Positions 31,957 through 34,993 of a stretch of DNA of 34,993 nucleotides are shown here, one piece after another. A model generated the notes under the pieces. That model made no database searches. It was not told the origin of the DNA and worked only from the letters and a program-made list of their open reading frames with translations. How positions within the stretch are numbered: position 1 is the stretch's first letter; the number at the start of each line of letters is the position of its first letter. Source of the stretch: CAYSCS01 sp964429695 (GTDB taxonomy: Bacteria > Acidobacteriota > Aminicenantia > Aminicenantales > Aminicenantaceae); the NCBI GenBank assembly GCA_964429695.1, contig CAYSCS010000009.1:1-34993 (forward strand), written 5' to 3'. A program made the translations under genes and the position numbers.

Positions 31957-34437
31957 TTATTTTAATTTATCTTCAGGAATCACGGGCAGAAGCACATGAG
32001 AGGGGTATTTGGCATTGTGAAAGATGGTCTGTTGTGCTTTTACAAATTCAGTTTCTTTTTCGTTGTGTCCCCCAGTGTTGAGGTTTCGAGAGAAAAGAGG
32101 AAATGAGGCAGAAGCAACCTCAACTCTCAATGAGTCTCCTTCGGGAATGGAAATCCCTGTTTGCCAGAGGTCGAGTTTATATTCGTAAACTTTCCCTGGC
32201 TCCAATAACTCTTCTTTTTTCGTCGAGTTGCGAAAACGTGCTCTAATTTTGCCTTCGGCTAAACGATAAGTCTTTCCTTCTTTCGTGACCCACACGAGGC
32301 GCATGAACCAATCTGTATCCCGAGCCGTGCTCGAGGCATAGAGGACAGCCGAAACTGGGCCTGCGAAAGTGAGGGTTTTCTCCAAGGGTTTGCTCTGGTA
32401 TACAAGGATGTCTTGGCGGCTCTGAGTGACCTTCTCATGATACTCTTCAGCCTCCTTTTTCTTCTCCTCCAATGACTTTACCTTTTTCTCCTCTTCCTCT
32501 GTTTCCTCATAAAAATCTGGACTCGGTGTTGGGTCCCCTGGATCATAGATATATGTGTCAGGAGGTTCTTGAGGTCCGGATGGTTCAGGGCTCAACCAGC
32601 CGTCTCCTTTAGAGGTGTTTGCCTGACCTTTGCTGTGAAAATACCATTTCTGATGCTGAGTGAAGGAAAGAGGATAAACATCATCATGGAGCCAGATGTT
32701 CTTTCCCATGACAAAGATACTCACCAGAGGTTCCTTGGTTATCCCGTTTTCTATTCCCTTTAACCAGTAATCAAACCAACGCAGGTAATCTCTCTGTAAA
32801 TCCACGATGGCATTGGGCCCGAAGTCGATATCCCCCATCATCCTCATGGCTGTATCTGTATGACCCCAAGGTCCAAGGATTAGCTTTTGATAGGGATGAC
32901 CGTGTGAGCGCATGGCAAGGTAGTTTAGCTTGGAACCAATCCCATCTCCGTCAAACCATCCCGATTGATGGAAGACTGGAATCCTGACTTCCTTCAGGTA
33001 CTCGAGGAAATTTGCCCTCTCCCAGTATTCATCGTTTGTAGGATGTTCAATCCATTTTCGCCAGTAGGGGTTTTCCTTGCCGAGAACCTTCTTATCAAGC
33101 TCGATGACAGGTAGGGAGGTGAGAAGCTGCTTGTATTTTTTTTCACTGATGGTGCTTATGGCTGCCCCTGAAATATCGGCAGTGGCATTTGTCTCTAAAA
33201 TGTCAGCCCACCAGATTGCTCCGAGGATGAAAAAAACCCCATATTCATAGGGTATGTTGTAGAAGGGGTCTGGTGGTGACACATTGGGCACGATGGTCAC
33301 AAGATGTGGAGGACGCTCTCTCGCTGCCCACCATTGAACCCACCCAACATAAGAGCCACCAATCATTCCTACCTTTCCATTGGACCAGGGTTGAACTGCA
33401 AGCCATTCTATTGTATCGTAACCATCCTGAGGCTCGTTAACAAATGGTTCCCAAATCCCAGGCGAGGAAAACCTTCCCCGACAATCCTGGACGGCAAAAA
33501 CATATCCTCGTCTTGCATAATATTTTGCCTGGAGCTCAGCCATTTCTTTCTTGTAAGGCGTTCGGGTAAGAATCACTGGAAATCTACCTTCCGCTTTGGG
33601 ACGGTAAATATCTGTGGCAAGCTTTATCCCATCGCGCATGGGAACTCCTATATTCCTCTCCTCGATGATTTCGTATACGGGTCTAGAAAGAAGCGGGTCA
33701 GTGATAGGCTTGTGAAGTAATATCTCATATCCTTCACGAACATAGGCTGCCTTTTGCTCCGGTATATCAGCAAGGTAGAGCCGTCCATCTTCATCCAGCC
33801 AGAGAGCTATGTCTACTCCAGGAAGATAATAGATATATTTCTTAAATTTTACATCTTTTCCTTGAATACTCCTTTCTTCCTCTTCTTTGAATTCCAAGGA
33901 TGCTTCCTCCATGGCGCCGGGGATGATAAAGACAGGAAAAGTCTGTCTTCCCCCTTTATTCAAGTCATAGGCTCTAACAGATTGGCTGATTAGAGCAGGA
34001 GATAAATTCCCGAAAAGCACGGTCCCCTCTTTAATCTCAATAGTTACAGTCTTCTCCTTGAAAGTGCGAGTCACAGTGTTTCCTTCTCTTTTGAATTCCA
34101 TGACACCAAGGGGTGACTTCTGGATGATTTTTATCCAGTATCCCCCTTCATCTGTTTCGATTTCTGTCCCGTAAGTTGCTTTCTGGCCTGCCATACTCAA
34201 CACAGCCTCTTCCTTATAGGTTCCGTCCTCAAGCCATTCGAAGTTAATTTCCACGAGAGGCTCTTCGTTTTGATAGATATGGAATACTCCCTTATCTTCA
34301 AAACCTTTAAGAGTAAAAGGCTTTACAAGGGGAAGTTTTTCTTCCTGAGCAAGTCTCCCTTGGAAATTTAGAGCAAGCAGAGGAATACAGATAAATAAAA
34401 GAATAAAAGCTCTTAATAAATACTTCTTAGTCGCCAT
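31957..34437 (-). CDS. Exported CocE/NonD (X-Pro dipeptidyl-peptidase S15-like) hydrolase with extra N-terminal beta domain
   Basis: 826 residues. The signal peptide is YLLRAFILLFICIPLLAL, cut near residue 30. Residues about 35-245 form a beta-rich domain absent from minimal CocE/S15 enzymes (for example YYLPGVDIALWLDEDGRLYL). The alpha/beta-hydrolase core starts at VPMRDGIKLATDIYRP (265-280), with the nucleophile S362 in GMIGGSYVGW, acid D496 in SGWFDGDG and H526 in GPWGHTD. The C-terminal jelly roll (DILVYQSKPLEKTL; RVEVASASFPLFSRNLNTGG) is typical of the X-Pro peptidase/cocaine-esterase group. A strongly charged helix-forming insert (about 643-668, Glu/Lys-rich) interrupts the loop before the jelly roll. 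It would act in the periplasm as an X-Pro dipeptidyl-peptidase, acylase or esterase; the family alone does not decide. GGAGG lies 6 nt before the ATG at 34437. It heads a possible operon with the M19 gene. Confidence 0.93.
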   Translation of the reverse strand: MATKKYLLRAFILLFICIPLLALNFQGRLAQEEKLPLVKPFTLKGFEDKGVFHIYQNEEPLVEINFEWLEDGTYKEEAVLSMAGQKATYGTEIETDEGGYWIKIIQKSPLGVMEFKREGNTVTRTFKEKTVTIEIKEGTVLFGNLSPALISQSVRAYDLNKGGRQTFPVFIIPGAMEEASLEFKEEEERSIQGKDVKFKKYIYYLPGVDIALWLDEDGRLYLADIPEQKAAYVREGYEILLHKPITDPLLSRPVYEIIEERNIGVPMRDGIKLATDIYRPKAEGRFPVILTRTPYKKEMAELQAKYYARRGYVFAVQDCRGRFSSPGIWEPFVNEPQDGYDTIEWLAVQPWSNGKVGMIGGSYVGWVQWWAARERPPHLVTIVPNVSPPDPFYNIPYEYGVFFILGAIWWADILETNATADISGAAISTISEKKYKQLLTSLPVIELDKKVLGKENPYWRKWIEHPTNDEYWERANFLEYLKEVRIPVFHQSGWFDGDGIGSKLNYLAMRSHGHPYQKLILGPWGHTDTAMRMMGDIDFGPNAIVDLQRDYLRWFDYWLKGIENGITKEPLVSIFVMGKNIWLHDDVYPLSFTQHQKWYFHSKGQANTSKGDGWLSPEPSGPQEPPDTYIYDPGDPTPSPDFYEETEEEEKKVKSLEEKKKEAEEYHEKVTQSRQDILVYQSKPLEKTLTFAGPVSAVLYASSTARDTDWFMRLVWVTKEGKTYRLAEGKIRARFRNSTKKEELLEPGKVYEYKLDLWQTGISIPEGDSLRVEVASASFPLFSRNLNTGGHNEKETEFVKAQQTIFHNAKYPSHVLLPVIPEDKLK

Positions 34438-34993
34438 TCATTCCTCCTTTTTTTGATGTTGGTTGAATTATAAGCTTCTAGCCTTTCTTTTTTGCCTTTG
34501 TCAAATGCCATCATGTAACTTTGAAACAAGCCCTATGATTATCAATCGATCTTTAGTTAATTTATCATCAAGGTGTAAATCAAATTCTACAATCCCGTTC
34601 TTTTATTATACGCAAAATTCTATAAAAAGATTTAGCTTTTTATTTTTATCCTTCACTTTTCTTTAAAGTAAACAGGAAATCGCAGTAAGACTTATCCAAT
34701 TATTCATTTCCACGGCTCATCTGCAGCATGGATGTTAGCCTTGAGACGAAGAAGCGAAGGGAAAACTGAGTCATCTTGGTGAAAAGTAAAATCCCTTTCT
34801 GAAGCCTGCTTTAATCCTTTCGCTAAGTAAAAATCCAACCCTTAGCACTGTGCTCTTTCAGATAGGTTAGAGTCACCTGTAAGGCAATGAAAATTATTTA
34901 TCCTGTCCATCAATCAAATCGCTTCGAATTCTATCCCCTCTCTTAAATGCTCTCAATTCGGCAAAGCCTACATTTTTTTATATTTTTGGCTTT
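34438..34993. other. Right-edge region without a recognised gene
   Basis: The first bases hold the ribosome-binding site and presumably the promoter of the CocE-like gene. Beyond that I see no supported gene on either strand, no RNA gene and no strong hairpin up to the window end. The frames present are short and lack ribosome-binding sites. Confidence 0.45.

Noticed and set aside
34463..34666. A 67-codon plus-strand frame near the right edge with a hydrophobic start
   Set aside because: It has no ribosome-binding site and no ATG at its start, and the hydrophobic residues come from T-rich sequence; I see no support for a gene.
1..34993. CRISPR arrays, insertion sequences, prophage or toxin-antitoxin genes
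   Set aside because: No regularly spaced repeats, transposase/integrase motifs or small paired genes were seen anywhere in the window.

Overview
This window is about 35 kb of bacterial chromosome. It is moderately AT-rich, with very AT-rich gaps between genes. It carries 16 intact genes, one gene broken by a frameshift, and the tail of one more gene entering at the left edge. I see no rRNA, tRNA, CRISPR array, insertion sequence or phage gene. The mix is two Oar-type TonB-dependent receptors with N-terminal carboxypeptidase-regulatory domains, together with many exported peptidases and amidohydrolases. This fits a Gram-negative, peptide-degrading heterotroph of the Acidobacteriota / Candidatus Aminicenantes kind. 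That assignment is inferred from gene content; no phylogenetic marker is present.

Layout. (1) 1-1292: the C-terminus of an MttB-like corrinoid methyltransferase, followed by a uroporphyrinogen-decarboxylase-superfamily protein, which together suggest methyl-group transfer. (2) 1568-9197, minus strand: in transcription order, an exported N-acyl-D-amino-acid deacylase, a frameshifted serine beta-lactamase-like hydrolase, a GntR/FCD regulator and a TonB receptor. (3) 9743-15483, plus strand: a lipoprotein S9 (DPP-IV-like) peptidase, a cytoplasmic M24 peptidase and an exported M24 peptidase. (4) 16150-17910, minus strand: a single-chain MoxR-type AAA ATPase plus VWA protein. (5) 18447-28621, plus strand: a second TonB receptor with a hairpin after it, then a likely operon of gamma-glutamyltransferase-like protein, VOC protein, second S9 peptidase and second gamma-glutamyltransferase-like protein. 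(6) 29252-34437, minus strand: a CocE/S15-like hydrolase, an M19 dipeptidase and asparagine synthetase A (asnA).

How they may work together (inference). Exported or envelope-bound peptidases (S9, M24, S15-like) would trim peptides, with a bias towards proline-containing ones. The D-aminoacylase, the beta-lactamase-fold hydrolase and the M19 dipeptidase suggest that D-residue or peptidoglycan-derived material is also used. The TonB receptors could import products across the outer membrane, and the cytoplasmic M24 enzyme could finish degradation. The GntR regulator lies directly upstream of one receptor and is the obvious candidate for local control.

The most unusual points are these. Both gamma-glutamyltransferase-like proteins have Ser where the catalytic Thr is expected and lack the usual gamma-glutamate-binding Arg. 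MoxR and VWA modules are fused in one chain. A perfect 24-bp palindrome lies in front of asnA. The serine hydrolase keeps all its catalytic motifs across a frameshift.
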